From Hypoxylon rubiginosum (Eukaryota > Ascomycota > Sordariomycetes > Xylariales > Hypoxylaceae), in NCBI GenBank assembly GCA_902806565.1, contig CADCXA010000020.1, positions 24,828 through 88,827 of the forward strand: DNA of 64,000 nt. The letters are read 5' to 3'. The first letter of the stretch is position 1, and each line of letters begins with the position of its first letter. Under the pieces are notes generated by a model. It saw nothing but the letters and a program-made list of their open reading frames with translations, did no database searches and was not told the origin of the DNA. This document shows, in pieces, positions 43,179 through 55,361 of the stretch. Made by a program: the position numbers and the translations under genes.

Positions 43179-45449
43179 ATGAAAAGCCCACGAAGAGGAG
43201 GTGCCTCTCCAAGATTCGATCCCTTAGGGCTCTCTCTGCACCCTCGGAGTGCTGCGGGCGATCTACGTGCTAAATGGCCTCGGAAAACTGGGAGTCAACC
43301 TCTGGTCGAGTCCCACACGCCAAATGCTTCTCAAGCCACGATGCTTGCCTTGCTTCCAAGAGATATGGGTACAACCGGCGAACAAGCAGTTTCCTATCAA
43401 CGAAAAGGCAAACTTGGATTCGCAGAGACGTTCTTCCGCAGAATAAGCCAGCAGTTGTCAGATATGCGCGACAACTTACCACTGAAACTAGTGGTCCGTC
43501 TACAAGTAGCCTCCACTAGGCTTCACCTCGGAAAATACAGAGAAGCCAAGGATGATCTCGAGGCCATCCAGCGGGATATCAAATCTTTCGTTCCTATTAC
43601 CGAAGGCCACAACGCCTTAAAGACGGGGTTTGACTTCGACTGTCGCCGATGGCTGGCAAGCCATATGCTGCATACGGGCGAGTGGAGGAACGCAGCTGAA
43701 GCATTTACCGAACTACTCGGCCCGGAGTGGGAAGCTCAGCACTTGGTATCTTCCTATAAGATTTTCAGGGACCTTGCGCTCGCTTGCGCGTACCTAGGAG
43801 AGTACAAATTAGCAAGAGAACATATCACACGAGCACGGATCCAGCTCGATTACCAAAGGGACTTTTCCACATCTACAAATCATGAAGAACTACAAATCAA
43901 ATATTCCGTCGTGGGCATCGTTGAATCCACCATCAATATGTTGTCTGGGGATTATCCGCGCGCTCTGGGGATCGCTTCGAGGTCTCTTGCTTGCCTGGAG
44001 GCTACTCTTGGTCCCGGACATTTCAGGACCCTGTCAGCAGCAAGTCTCAAAGCGTGGTGTCTCGTCCACGAAGGCAGATTTGAGGATAGCACATCGGAAG
44101 AGTACAAACAGTCTCTAGCGGACGTCGAGTCGTTCTGCCTATCAACATGTTGCAAACTAGCCCAGGCCCTCAGTCCCCAACACCCTCTAGCCCTCGACTC
44201 GGTGGAGTGTTTCGTACGGATTCTTATCTGCCAGGGCCGTCTCGCAGAAGCAATCGACACCGGGACGGCCCTTTATAACAAAGTGGCTCAAAGCCCGGGC
44301 GAACACCATCCACAGGCGATAAGCTGCAAATACCAACTAGCTGCCGCCAATTTTGCACAAGGCAACTGTCGCACCTCGATATCATTATACAAGGACGCCA
44401 TAACGGAAGCCACCGAGGTTTTGGGCCCTGCCCATCCCAAAACCACCAAATATAGTTGCGAACTTGCACGTGCCTATCTCTCCTTTGGGGCAATAGAAGA
44501 GGCGGAAGCAATAGCCACAAAGGGGGCTACACAGCAAGTCAGGCACTTTTGCCAGGACTGGCAGCCGTCACACTGGACACCTAGCATACCAAGCCTTATG
44601 AAGAGGCTGAAGGATTACATGGCAGAAAATTTCGAGCACCGGCTCCATCCCGATATGGTATGCAGCCTTCAGCTTCTCGCTGAGATCGAGTTCCGGAAGT
44701 ATAAGACTAAGGGTCTGGAAGGGAATCTAGACTTAGCCGAGAAGATTCTCAAGTTTCTCGCTATGGGTCTGTCAGCTCCGGGTAGCGATATGTCGGTCCT
44801 CAAGGCTTCAGGGGATTTCCTCCTTGCGATCGTCATCCGGGACAGATTCCTTCCTACCGGCAACCGGATCCACGAGTCCATAGGGATGTTAGAAGAAGTG
44901 GTCCGAGGCAGGAAAAGGCTCCTCGGAGACGACCACCCAGATACCGCGCGGGCTCATCGGGAGCTGACGGGAAGCAGATTTCTACTAGACTTCGCCCTCG
45001 CGAAAAAAAACCCAGAGAAACGCATCAACTTTCGGGGATTTATATCGGCCGCGGAGAACATAATATCCTCTCTCGAGTCGAGGTACGGCCCGGAATTTCA
45101 CCAGACCTTGCACGTCCGGCACTGGCGTTTACTTTCGGGGTCTATCCTCGGGCGCTTTCAACGCTATGAGGTTGAGGAAGAGGTCCAAGCTATCGGTCGC
45201 ATCTTGGTAAACCCGCAGCTCGTCTCCGAGCGCCCGTACGAATCCATCTCGATGAGAAATACCCTAGTGGAATGTCTAATTAAATTCGGGATCTCGTCTT
45301 TGGCCCACCAGCTATTGGGATCCGCCGAACAGGACATAGAGAAGGCTCTGCAAGAAGACGTCGATGGAAGCCTTCTTGGGGCCCTAGCGAGACTCGGAGG
45401 CGATGTCGAAAGACTCAGGTCGTCTAGTGAGAAGATGTTGCCGAATTAA
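43179..45449 (+). CDS. TPR-repeat protein
   Basis: A single frame with 756 residues from the first ATG (43179) to TAA at 45449. Helical repeats of the tetratricopeptide, kinesin-light-chain-like type recur. Examples are the LGEYKLAREHITRA segment, the EVLGPAHPKTTKYSCELARAYLSFG block and the RLLGDDHPDTARAHREL block. The LGxxHPxT signature is typical of TPR modules found at the C-terminus of fungal NACHT/NB-ARC (STAND) receptors. No nucleotide-binding domain is present upstream, so this is either a stand-alone TPR protein or the remaining tail of such a receptor. It has no introns. It is the last gene before the AT-rich block. Confidence 0.75.
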   Translation: MKSPRRGGASPRFDPLGLSLHPRSAAGDLRAKWPRKTGSQPLVESHTPNASQATMLALLPRDMGTTGEQAVSYQRKGKLGFAETFFRRISQQLSDMRDNLPLKLVVRLQVASTRLHLGKYREAKDDLEAIQRDIKSFVPITEGHNALKTGFDFDCRRWLASHMLHTGEWRNAAEAFTELLGPEWEAQHLVSSYKIFRDLALACAYLGEYKLAREHITRARIQLDYQRDFSTSTNHEELQIKYSVVGIVESTINMLSGDYPRALGIASRSLACLEATLGPGHFRTLSAASLKAWCLVHEGRFEDSTSEEYKQSLADVESFCLSTCCKLAQALSPQHPLALDSVECFVRILICQGRLAEAIDTGTALYNKVAQSPGEHHPQAISCKYQLAAANFAQGNCRTSISLYKDAITEATEVLGPAHPKTTKYSCELARAYLSFGAIEEAEAIATKGATQQVRHFCQDWQPSHWTPSIPSLMKRLKDYMAENFEHRLHPDMVCSLQLLAEIEFRKYKTKGLEGNLDLAEKILKFLAMGLSAPGSDMSVLKASGDFLLAIVIRDRFLPTGNRIHESIGMLEEVVRGRKRLLGDDHPDTARAHRELTGSRFLLDFALAKKNPEKRINFRGFISAAENIISSLESRYGPEFHQTLHVRHWRLLSGSILGRFQRYEVEEEVQAIGRILVNPQLVSERPYESISMRNTLVECLIKFGISSLAHQLLGSAEQDIEKALQEDVDGSLLGALARLGGDVERLRSSSEKMLPN

Positions 45450-45593
45450 GAGAGGATATCATCGAGTGAAGACGTCACCGAATAGCAAGGAAATACAAAT
45501 TGACGAGGTGGTGAACATGCATGATGAAGAATAGACTTTGCTTGATGGGGGAGTAAACGGATACAAGGATACCTCGGTGTTGGTGGGTAAAAA

Positions 45594-45621
45594 GGGGTTA
45601 GGGGTTAGGGGTTAGGGGTTA
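45594..45621 (+). repeat. Telomere-like tandem repeat (GGGGTTA)4
   Basis: Four exact 7-bp units, G-rich on the plus strand, about 145 bp past the TPR stop codon and right at the switch to the AT-rich block. The usual fungal telomere unit is TTAGGG; this has one extra G. The G-rich strand runs to the right, as it would at a right-hand chromosome end. Confidence 0.75.
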
Positions 45622-45749
45622 TAGATTATTTTTATTTCCTGACAAATTACATATATTCACGAAGTCACGAATTTACTAAATAACTTTTTTATTTTTATAA
45701 GAATAACTTTAAGGTTAAAATTTCCCGGTAACTAAGTTTTTATAATATT

Positions 45750-45930
45750 ATTAAATAATAAAAAGTTATTTTAAAAAATTTATTTAAATTTTATATATAA
45801 GTTAATAGCCGAAGTTGTAATAACTTTATTATAAAATTATTCTAAGAAATTATAAAAATATATATAATTAAAAAATATATATTTAATATATATAATTAAC
45901 CTTTTAATTAAATATATATATTATTTAATA
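45750..45930. repeat. 181-bp direct repeat, left copy
   Basis: Aligns without gaps to 51368-51548 at a fixed offset of 5618 bp. 18 of 181 positions differ, and all 18 are C/T or G/A transitions. Confidence 0.85.
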
Positions 45931-48900
45931 ATTAAAAGTTTTATTTTATTTAAAAATTAAAAAGTTATATATAAATAATAATATATGATTTTTAATTAAT
46001 TAAAAATTATAAAATGGTTATATTAATAAAATTTTTTATAATTTAAATTTAATTAATAATAAAAAAAATAATATATTAAAAATAATAAAAAAAAAGGTTT
46101 TTTATAATAATTTAATTAATTAAGAATAATAAAATAAAAAGTTTTAAATAAAAATTATTAATTTAAAATTTTAAAAGTATATTAATTTTATAGAAATATT
46201 AAAATAATTATAAAAGTTATTTTAATTAAACGTTGGTAATTATTTAAAAAAAGTTTAATAAATAATATAAAATTTATTAAATAATAGTTTTTAAATTATA
46301 ATAAATAAAAGTTAAAAAAAATAAATTAAAATAAATAAAAGATTTATAAGTTTAATAAAAATAATAAAAAAAAATAAAGTTATTTATAAAAAAAATTAGA
46401 TTTTTTATAGTTATAATTATAAGATTTATTAGATTTATTAATAAGTAGTTAAGAAATTAAAAAACTAGGTTATTAATTTTATATTTTTAAATTATTAAAA
46501 TATATGTTTTAATTTAATAGATATTTTATATAAGTAATATAAGAAATTATTTATTATTAATAAAATATATAATAATTAATTAAAGTTATAAATTTAAAAA
46601 TAATATAAAAAAATAATATAATAATTAATAAAAATACTTAAGAATTTTAAAATATAAATAATTAAATAAGAATTAATTATTATAAATATAAAAGTAAAAA
46701 GCTTTATAAATATTATTAATAATTAATTATTAATAAAAGATTTTAAAGTTATATTTAATAGCGTTTTAAGTAATTAAGTGATTAATTATAAATTATTAAA
46801 TATTAATAAGATTAAAAATAATATATTTAATTATTTAAATATAATAGTTGTTTTATATAAATATATATTTTTATAATTAATTTTTATATAGTTTTATTTT
46901 ATAAAAAAAGTATTTATTATTTAATTTAATAATATAAAATTTAATTATAATAAAAATTTAAATATTAAACTAGGAAAAAAAAAAAATGTTACTTTTAGAT
47001 TTTTTAATTAATTAAAATAAGGTAAAAATAATAAAAGTTACGGTAAATTATAAAGCTAAAATAGTTTAAATAAATAAATTAAATTAATTAAAAGAAAATA
47101 AGCTAATATATTTATTAATTACTTATAAAAAATTAATATTTTATATTTAACTTATTATAATTATTATAAGATTTTTAACTACTGGTATATTATTAAAAAT
47201 AAAGCTTTAAAAAATTAAACCTTAAATTTTATTATAAAAAAAATAATTAAATATAAAATAATTAAAAATAATATATTTATTAAGTTAATTAAAAAAATAA
47301 AAAAAAGGTTATTTATATAAAATAAAAATTAATTAGTTTAAGTAATTAAAAAAATAAAAAAAATGTTCTTAACTTTATAAGTTATATTTAAAGTTAATAT
47401 TTATTTTTTAAAAAATTTAATAATTTTAAATTTAAAGATTATTATTTATATTTTTAATTAATTTAATTGATTTTTATTATATTAAATAATATATATTAAA
47501 GATATGATTTTTATAAAAGATTTAGTTATATTTATATAAAAATATAAAAAAATAAATATATATTTAAAAAGTTTAGAAAAAGTAAAATTTTTATAATTAT
47601 AAAACGTAGTATATTATAAAAAATTTATATATAATATAATGTTATTAAAACTTTTAAGAAAAATAAAATATTAATAAAACTATAAAAATATAAATAACTG
47701 TTTATAAAAAAAGGATGATTTTATTTTAAGTATTATTATTAATAGATAAAATTAATACGTTTTAAAAAATCTTTTTAAGAACTTTATTAATTATTTATTT
47801 TATATAAAAAATATTAAGTTTAATAGTTAAATAAAATAACTTTTAAATATAATAATTAGTGAATTATAATATTTATAATTTAGTTATTTAAAACTAGAAA
47901 CTTTTAATTATATAACTGGTTATTTTTAAAAAATAAAAATTAAAAAGTTTAACTTAACTAAAAAAACCAATTAAATTATTATAATAAAATATAATATATA
48001 TAGCTATAAAAAAATTAAAAAGCTTAATTATTATAAACGTTATAAATAATTAAGTAAATTAAATAAACATTTAATTATTAATTTTTATAACTTAAAAATA
48101 AACTTTTAAAAATATTAATATATAATATTAATTATTAATAAATATATAAAATAAACCTGGGATTTTTATTTTAAAAATTATATTTTAAACTTAATTATTA
48201 AAGTTTTAAACTAAATATTTAAAATTATTTAAAAATAATATTAATTTAATATTAAAATTATTAAATGTAATAATAAGTTAATAATAAAAAAGTATATTAT
48301 ATAAAATTATATTTAATAAATATATTATATTAAACTTAAGTTTTTAATATTAAATATGTAAAATTAAAATAAAAACGTTAAATATTTAAAAGGTATAATT
48401 AAGTAAAAAACTTAAATAATAAAAATAAAATTAAAGTTTTTAAGCTTTTTATAAATAAAAGTTTTTAAAGTTGTTACTTATTTTTATAATTATATTTTTA
48501 AGTATAATTTTAATTGGTAATTTTTATATAAGTGTTTTTATATTTATTTGGTATTTAAAAATAATATAATTACTAATAAAAAACTATATTAAATTTATTT
48601 AAAAATATATAAATATAAGGTGTTTATATTTATTATAAAAATAAAGTGAAAATAAAATTAATATTAATATTTTAATTTAAAAGTATAAATAAGTTATTTA
48701 ATAAGTTATAGTTTTATAAATATTTATAATATTTAAGTTTTTATATTAAAATAAGTTATTAAAATATAAAATGTTATATTTAATAAAAATATTATATTTA
48801 ATAAAGATATTTTATTTTTAAAGGATAATTTATTATATATAATAAAAAAGAATATTTAAAATTTAGTTAACTAGGTTGTTATTTTATAAAATATAAAAAA

Positions 48901-49133
48901 AAAGGTTAACTTAAAGTTATTAGCTTTTAAAAAAAATAAAATAAAAGTAAAAATATTAGTAAAAAATAAAAACAAGTAAAACCGTAAAATAAATAATAAT
49001 AACGGAGAATATAATAATAAAAAAACTAAAAAACTTAATTATTTTTATATTAAAACTATATTTATATTATATTTTACTTTTAATATTACTTTTTTATTAG
49101 TTGTTTTATTATTTATTATAATAATAAAAAAAG

Positions 49134-49320
49134 GGTTAAATGTTATAAATTACGCCTTTTTAAATACTAATATAAAAAAAAGGTTAAGCGTTATAAATCA
49201 CGTTTTTTTAAATATAATTAAAAAATTAAAATTAAGCGTTATAAATTATATTTTTTATAATAAAATAAAAAAATTAAAATTAAATGTTATAAATTATATT
49301 TTTTAAAATAAAAATATAAA
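49134..49320. repeat. 48-bp tandem repeat, four units
   Basis: Units start at 49134, 49182, 49230 and 49278, exactly 48 bp apart. The core reads TTAARYGTTATAAAT followed by a T-rich stretch, where R and Y mark transition differences. It is a minisatellite that predates or accompanied RIP. Confidence 0.75.
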
Positions 49321-51367
49321 AAACGTTGTTTTAATAAGTTAAATTATAGCTTTTAACATACTTTTAAAGTAAATTAAAAAAGATTTATTTACTTTTTATT
49401 TTAAAGTTATAAACTATATAATAAATTAAAAAGCCACGTTTAATATAAAACGTTTAATTTTAGCGATAAAATTAATATATAAAAAGCTAGTAAATAAAAT
49501 ATAAATAACATAAATAATATATTATTTATAACGTTATTTTATAAGTTAAATAAATTTAAATTTAATATTATATTTAGAATTATATAAATTTAAGAAATTA
49601 TAAAAACTTTTATAAAAAAAGTAAAAAATTTATAAAAAGGATTTATTATTTTTTTTAAAAACTTATAAAAAGTTATAAAATTATATTTTAAAATAAGAAT
49701 TTAAAAAAACTAAGAAATTATATTTAAATAATTATAAAAAGATAAACTTTTAGGTTAAATATAAATAATAAACTGTTAATAATAAGTAAATTTTAAATTA
49801 TATATAAATATATATATATAAATTTAATAAATATAAATAATTTATAAAATATAAAGTAAAATTAATAGTTTAAAAAAACTAATAAATTAAAAACAAGTAT
49901 TTAAACATTTACATTTTAATATTAACTAAAAAATTATTTTAAACTTTTATTATAATTATAATAAGATTTAATTTTAAGTTAATTTAGTACAATGTAATTA
50001 ATATATTTATAAATGTAAATTTAGATAAAAAAATTTATATAAAAATATTTTTAAAATATTAAAAACGCCAGATTATTTTATATTTATTAAAAACGTTATA
50101 TAAATTAAAAGAATTTTTTTTATTTTAATAAAAAAAGCTAATTAAAACATTTATAAAATTAGGTTTTTTAGTTGTTCTTTATAAGTTTTATTACTTTTTT
50201 AAAAACAAAATGTTAATTTTTTTTTATATTAATAATATTATTTTTATATATTAAAATTACAAGTAATAAATAATAAATATAATAATATTATAATTATAAA
50301 AAAAATATTAATTTATAAGCGAAAATAACTTATAATAGTTTCTTAAAATTAAAGTAATTAAAAACTAAAATAAAAAACTAATTTAACTTTTTTAATTTTT
50401 ATATATAAATAAGTTAAGTAAATTATTAATAAATAAAAAATTAAAAATTATTTTTTTAACTTTTATAAGAAATAAAAAACTGTTATTTTTATTAGAATTA
50501 GTTTTTTAATAGTTTATTTAACAATATTAATAAAAAATTAAATTAATATTATATATAATAATAATTATATATTTTAATATTACTTTTATAGCTTTTTAAT
50601 TAATTAGATTTAATATAAATCCTAGTAATAAATATTATTTTAAAACCAACCAATTAATTTAATATTTTTTTACCATTTAATATTTGTTTTTATAATACGG
50701 ATATATTAATATATTTAAAGTAATTAACAACGTTTTATTTATTAATAACATTTTTAATTAAAAAAGTTTATAAGTATATATAATAAAATTATTTAAAGAA
50801 ATAATTAAATAATATATAAATAAGTAAAATATAATAATTATTTTTATAATAAAAATAAAGTTATTATTTTTTATATAAGTTATAAAAAAAGTTATATTTA
50901 TATTATATTTAATTATAAAGTTTAATATAAGTTTAAATAATTTAAAAATTATAATATATTATAATAATAAATAAATAATTAAGCTAATATATATAAATAT
51001 TATATTATTTTAAATTAAGTTATAATATATAAATATTTATAATTACTAGTTATAATAAAAAGCACTTATAAATTAAATTAAAATTATTTATATCTTTATA
51101 AAAAATATAATAATAAATGGTTTTATTAAGGTATTTATTATAAAACAATTTATTATATTTATTTAATAATTAAACCTAATAAATATATAAAAGAGAATTA
51201 AATTTAAACAGATTTATAAGCTTATAAAAAAGGATTTTAATAAAATAAAAAACTTTTTATTTAATAAAAAAAATAATATATATATAATTAACAATTAAAA
51301 GATATTAAAAAATAAGTTTTAATTATTTAAACTTTTTTATTAAAAATAAACAAGCTTAAAAAGGTAT

Positions 51368-51548
51368 ATTAAATAATAAAAAGTTATTTTAAAAAACTTA
51401 TTTAAGTTTTATATATAAACTAACAATTAAAACCGTAATAATTTTATTATAAAGTTATTTTAAAAAATTATAAAAACATATATAATTAAAAGATATATAT
51501 TTAATATATATAATTAACCTTTTAATTAAATATATATATTATTTAATA
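51368..51548. repeat. 181-bp direct repeat, right copy
   Basis: Partner of 45750-45930. Some sites are mutated here and not in the left copy, and others the reverse, so each copy was hit separately after duplication. Confidence 0.85.
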
Positions 51549-53402
51549 AATATAAATTAAATTAATGTTTATATTATAAAAAAACACTTAAAAAAAAAAA
51601 AGGGCGTTATAATTATAAAAAAGCTTAATAAATATACTATGTTATAATTATAAGGTAATTAATTAAAAAAAGCTTTATTATTAATTTATAGTTTTAAGTT
51701 TAAATTAAAATAATTAAAATAATTAAAACACTTTAAAATAAATTATTTATATATCTTAGTTAAAATTAAAAAATTAAATATATTAAATTATAAATAAAAG
51801 ATTATAATATAATTATATTAATTAATAAATACTTTAAATTATTTAATAAATAAAAGCGATATAAAATTAAATATTTTAATATATTTTATAACTTTTAAAT
51901 TTATAAATATTTTTAATATAAATATATATTAATATTAAAACTTATAAAAATAAGCTTAAAAATTATTTAAAATTAATTATTAATTTAAAAAAATATAAAT
52001 ATAAAACTAAATTTATATAAAATATTTATAAACCTTTTATTTATTTTTATTTTTATAAAATATATTTTATATTTAAATTAAAAGTAATAATATTTATATT
52101 TATAGTTTAATTTTTAGTAATTTACTATTAGTTAAATAGTAAAAATATAATTTTTTTCTTTTTTTTAATAACTTAATAATAACTATTAAATATAAATAAA
52201 TTATTATTAAACTATTATTTAATAATTATTAAATAATAATTAATTTATTATTTATATTTTTAATAAATATATTATTATTTATATTAATTTAAAAGTTATT
52301 ATTAAATTTGTTATTTTTATTTTTATTAATATAAATTTTAATTTTATTAATTTTATTATTATTTTTAAGTTTTAATAAAAATAATAAAAATAATAAATTA
52401 AAAAAAAAATAATTATTATCGCTATATTTTAATTAGTTTTTAAGCTTATTATTTTTATTTTTATTATTAAGTTTTTTAAAGGTTTTTATATATTTAATTA
52501 ATTAATAAATAAATAGGTTAAATTTATCTTAGTTTTTTATAAATATATAATTATAATTATAAAATAAATTAATATTATTTAAATTTATATATAAAAATAA
52601 TAATAATTTTTAAAATAATAAATAAATAAAAAATAAAAGTAAAAAATTAATTAATTTAAACTAATAAAATTTATTATTAATTATTATTTAAATTAATTTT
52701 AAGTTATATATTAAATTAATAAAATTAATATATTGGTTAATTATAATTAAATAATTATTTAACGTTAATTAAAACTAAATTTAAAACTTTAATATTTAAA
52801 TAAATATTAATAAACCTTTTTTACTTTTTTTTTTTTTTTTTTTTTATTAATTTTTATTTTAATTTTTTTTAAATAAAACGATAAGCGCTGTTTTTTAAAT
52901 ATTTAAGTAATAAATTTATAATTTTTTAAATATATATAAAATATTATATATTTTAAATATATTAAATTTATTTTATAATAAAAATCTTGTTTTTATTATT
53001 TTATAAAAATCTTATTTATAAATTTAATTAATTAGTTATTTAATATAAAATTATTAATAAAAATTAATTTATATTTTAATTTTATATTAGTTTATAATCT
53101 AGTTAATTTTAAAAATTAAAATATTTTATAAATTATAATTATATAAATATTTAATATTAATTAATTATATTAAATAATAATTAAGTAAAAGTTTAATAAT
53201 AAGTTAATTATATTTTACTTAAATTTATAAAAAAATTATATATTATATTAAACTTTAATAAAAATAAATTTATATATAATATTATATTATTTAATTAATA
53301 TTTTATTTATTGGTTTTTAAAATAACAATTTATAGGTTTTTAATAATAACTTTTTAAAATTAAATAAAAATTATATAAAATAAGTTTATTAAATAATATT
53401 AA

Positions 53403-53424
53403 TTATTATTAAATTATTATTAAA
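53403..53424. repeat. 11-bp unit array, two units
   Basis: TTATTATTAAA twice in tandem, then a variant TTATAATTT. Same unit as the longer array at 54324. Confidence 0.5.
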
Positions 53425-54323
53425 TTATAATTTAATATTTATTATATATTAATTTTAATATAAAAAACATGTTAATATTTTTAATATTAAAATTATTAGT
53501 TAAAAATCCATTAAAAATATATAGTATATAAATATTTTTTTTTTTTTAAAAACAATTTTATATATAATATTAAATTTAAGCGTAATTTTAATTATATATT
53601 TTATAATTTATTAAATATTAAACGTTAAATAAATAATATATTTATTTATATGTTATTATTAAATTTAAAAATAAAAACTTAAAAATTAAAAAACTTTATA
53701 ACATTTAATATTTTATTTATTGTTATATTTTTAAAATACTTATTAATATTTTAATTTATAGTTACATTTAAAAACTTATAATTTTTTTTAATATATTTTT
53801 TTTATTTTAAATAATATATTAGTTATAGTTAAATAATAATTAAATAAAAACTAACTTATAAAAACTTATTTAATAATATTTTAATTTAAAATAAAACTTA
53901 TTTTTATTAATTATATTAAATTTAAAACTAAGTTATTATTAAATAATAATTTAATAACAGTTTAATAAAACCAACGTATTATAAAAATATTTATATTATA
54001 AATAAAAATTCTAAGTAATTAAAATAACTATTAAATTTAATTATTATATTAATATTTTTTTTAAAAAATAATAAGTATTATTATATATATTAAAAAAAAT
54101 TAATATATTTATTTTATTAATAATATTATTTTAATATTAATTTAGTTTAATAAAAACTATAATATTAATTTTAAATATATTTTTAATATTAAAAACATAT
54201 ATAATATAATTATAAAATTATAAATAAATAATTTATTTATTAAACTATTAAATTATTAAATTTTTTTTATAAAAGAATAATTATAAAACTTATAAATTTA
54301 ATTTTTTAATTATTAAATATAAA

Positions 54324-54378
54324 TTATTATTAAGTTATTATTAAATTATTATTAAATTATTATTAAATTATTATTAAA
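54324..54378. repeat. 11-bp unit array, five units
   Basis: TTATTATTAAG once and TTATTATTAAA four times in tandem, in the AT-rich block. Confidence 0.7.
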
Positions 54379-55236
54379 ATTAATAAAAGTTATTACTTTT
54401 ATTTTTTTAATTAAATATTACTTTAAGTTATTTTAAGAAATTAATAATATAATTATAATAATAATAATAAAAATAATAAAAAAAGTTATTTATAATAAAT
54501 TAAAATTAAATTTAATAAAAATAAAAATAATATTAAATTAAAATATATTTATTTTTTTATTAAAATTTTTATAAAATATAAAAGTTAAATATATAGTTTT
54601 TTAAATAAAATAATATAAAAAATAAAATATTTATAAGAAAAAACAACGTTATTTTCCCGCTTTAATATATAAAAACTAAGATAATATAATTAATTATTAA
54701 TTTTTTAATAATAAAAAAAAATATAAATTCATTTAATTAAAATTTTAAAAAATAACGTATTTTAAGAAAATAAATATATTTAAATATAAATTAATATTTT
54801 ATATTAAATTATTAATAAATTAATAATATTTTATTATTTAAATTTTATTTATATAAATATTTAAATATTAAAAATTTTATAAAAACTAAAAATAACTATA
54901 TTTTAAGTTACGTTTTATAATTTATATAACTTTTATAATTATTTAAAAATCTATAACTATTAATTAATAATATAATTTAAAAAAAAATTAAAACTTATTA
55001 TTTATTTTTTATTAATTTTATATAATTTATATAATTATTAATTAAATTAATTTATTTAGTTTTATTTTAAACCTTATTATTTAATATTATAAACGGTGTT
55101 ATTATATTATAATAAAGCTTTATTTTTATACTAGTAATTTTTAATTTAAATAATAGTTATATTATTATTTACTTTAAATTATATTTAATTTTAAGAAATA
55201 ATTTAAAAAACGTCCTGATTAATATATTTGAAATAT

Positions 55237-55361
55237 CTTGTAAAAAAGTGTATATTTTTACAATACGTAGTTATCTAGTTATATAAAAAGCTTTATAAGC
55301 TTTTTAAAAAAAAAAAATAAAAAGAATCTAGTTATAAGGTAGTTATATAATTTTTTACAAG
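55237..55361. repeat. Small inverted-repeat island
   Basis: CTTGTAAAAAA at 55237-55247 is matched by its exact reverse complement TTTTTTACAAG at 55351-55361. Inside lies a second palindrome, AAAAAGCTT-TAT-AAGCTTTTT. G and C are denser here than in the surrounding DNA. It may be a small non-autonomous element or a hairpin. Confidence 0.4.

Larger units (their letters stand above)
45735..51560. mobile_element. Probable RIP-killed LTR-type element
   Basis: A gapless 181-bp direct repeat bounds an interval whose 5.8 kb size fits an LTR retrotransposon. The left copy starts only about 130 bp after the telomere-like repeat. No coding remains, primer-binding site or target duplication can be read because of the mutation load. 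The end points are approximate. It could also be two partial copies of another repeat. Confidence 0.45.
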
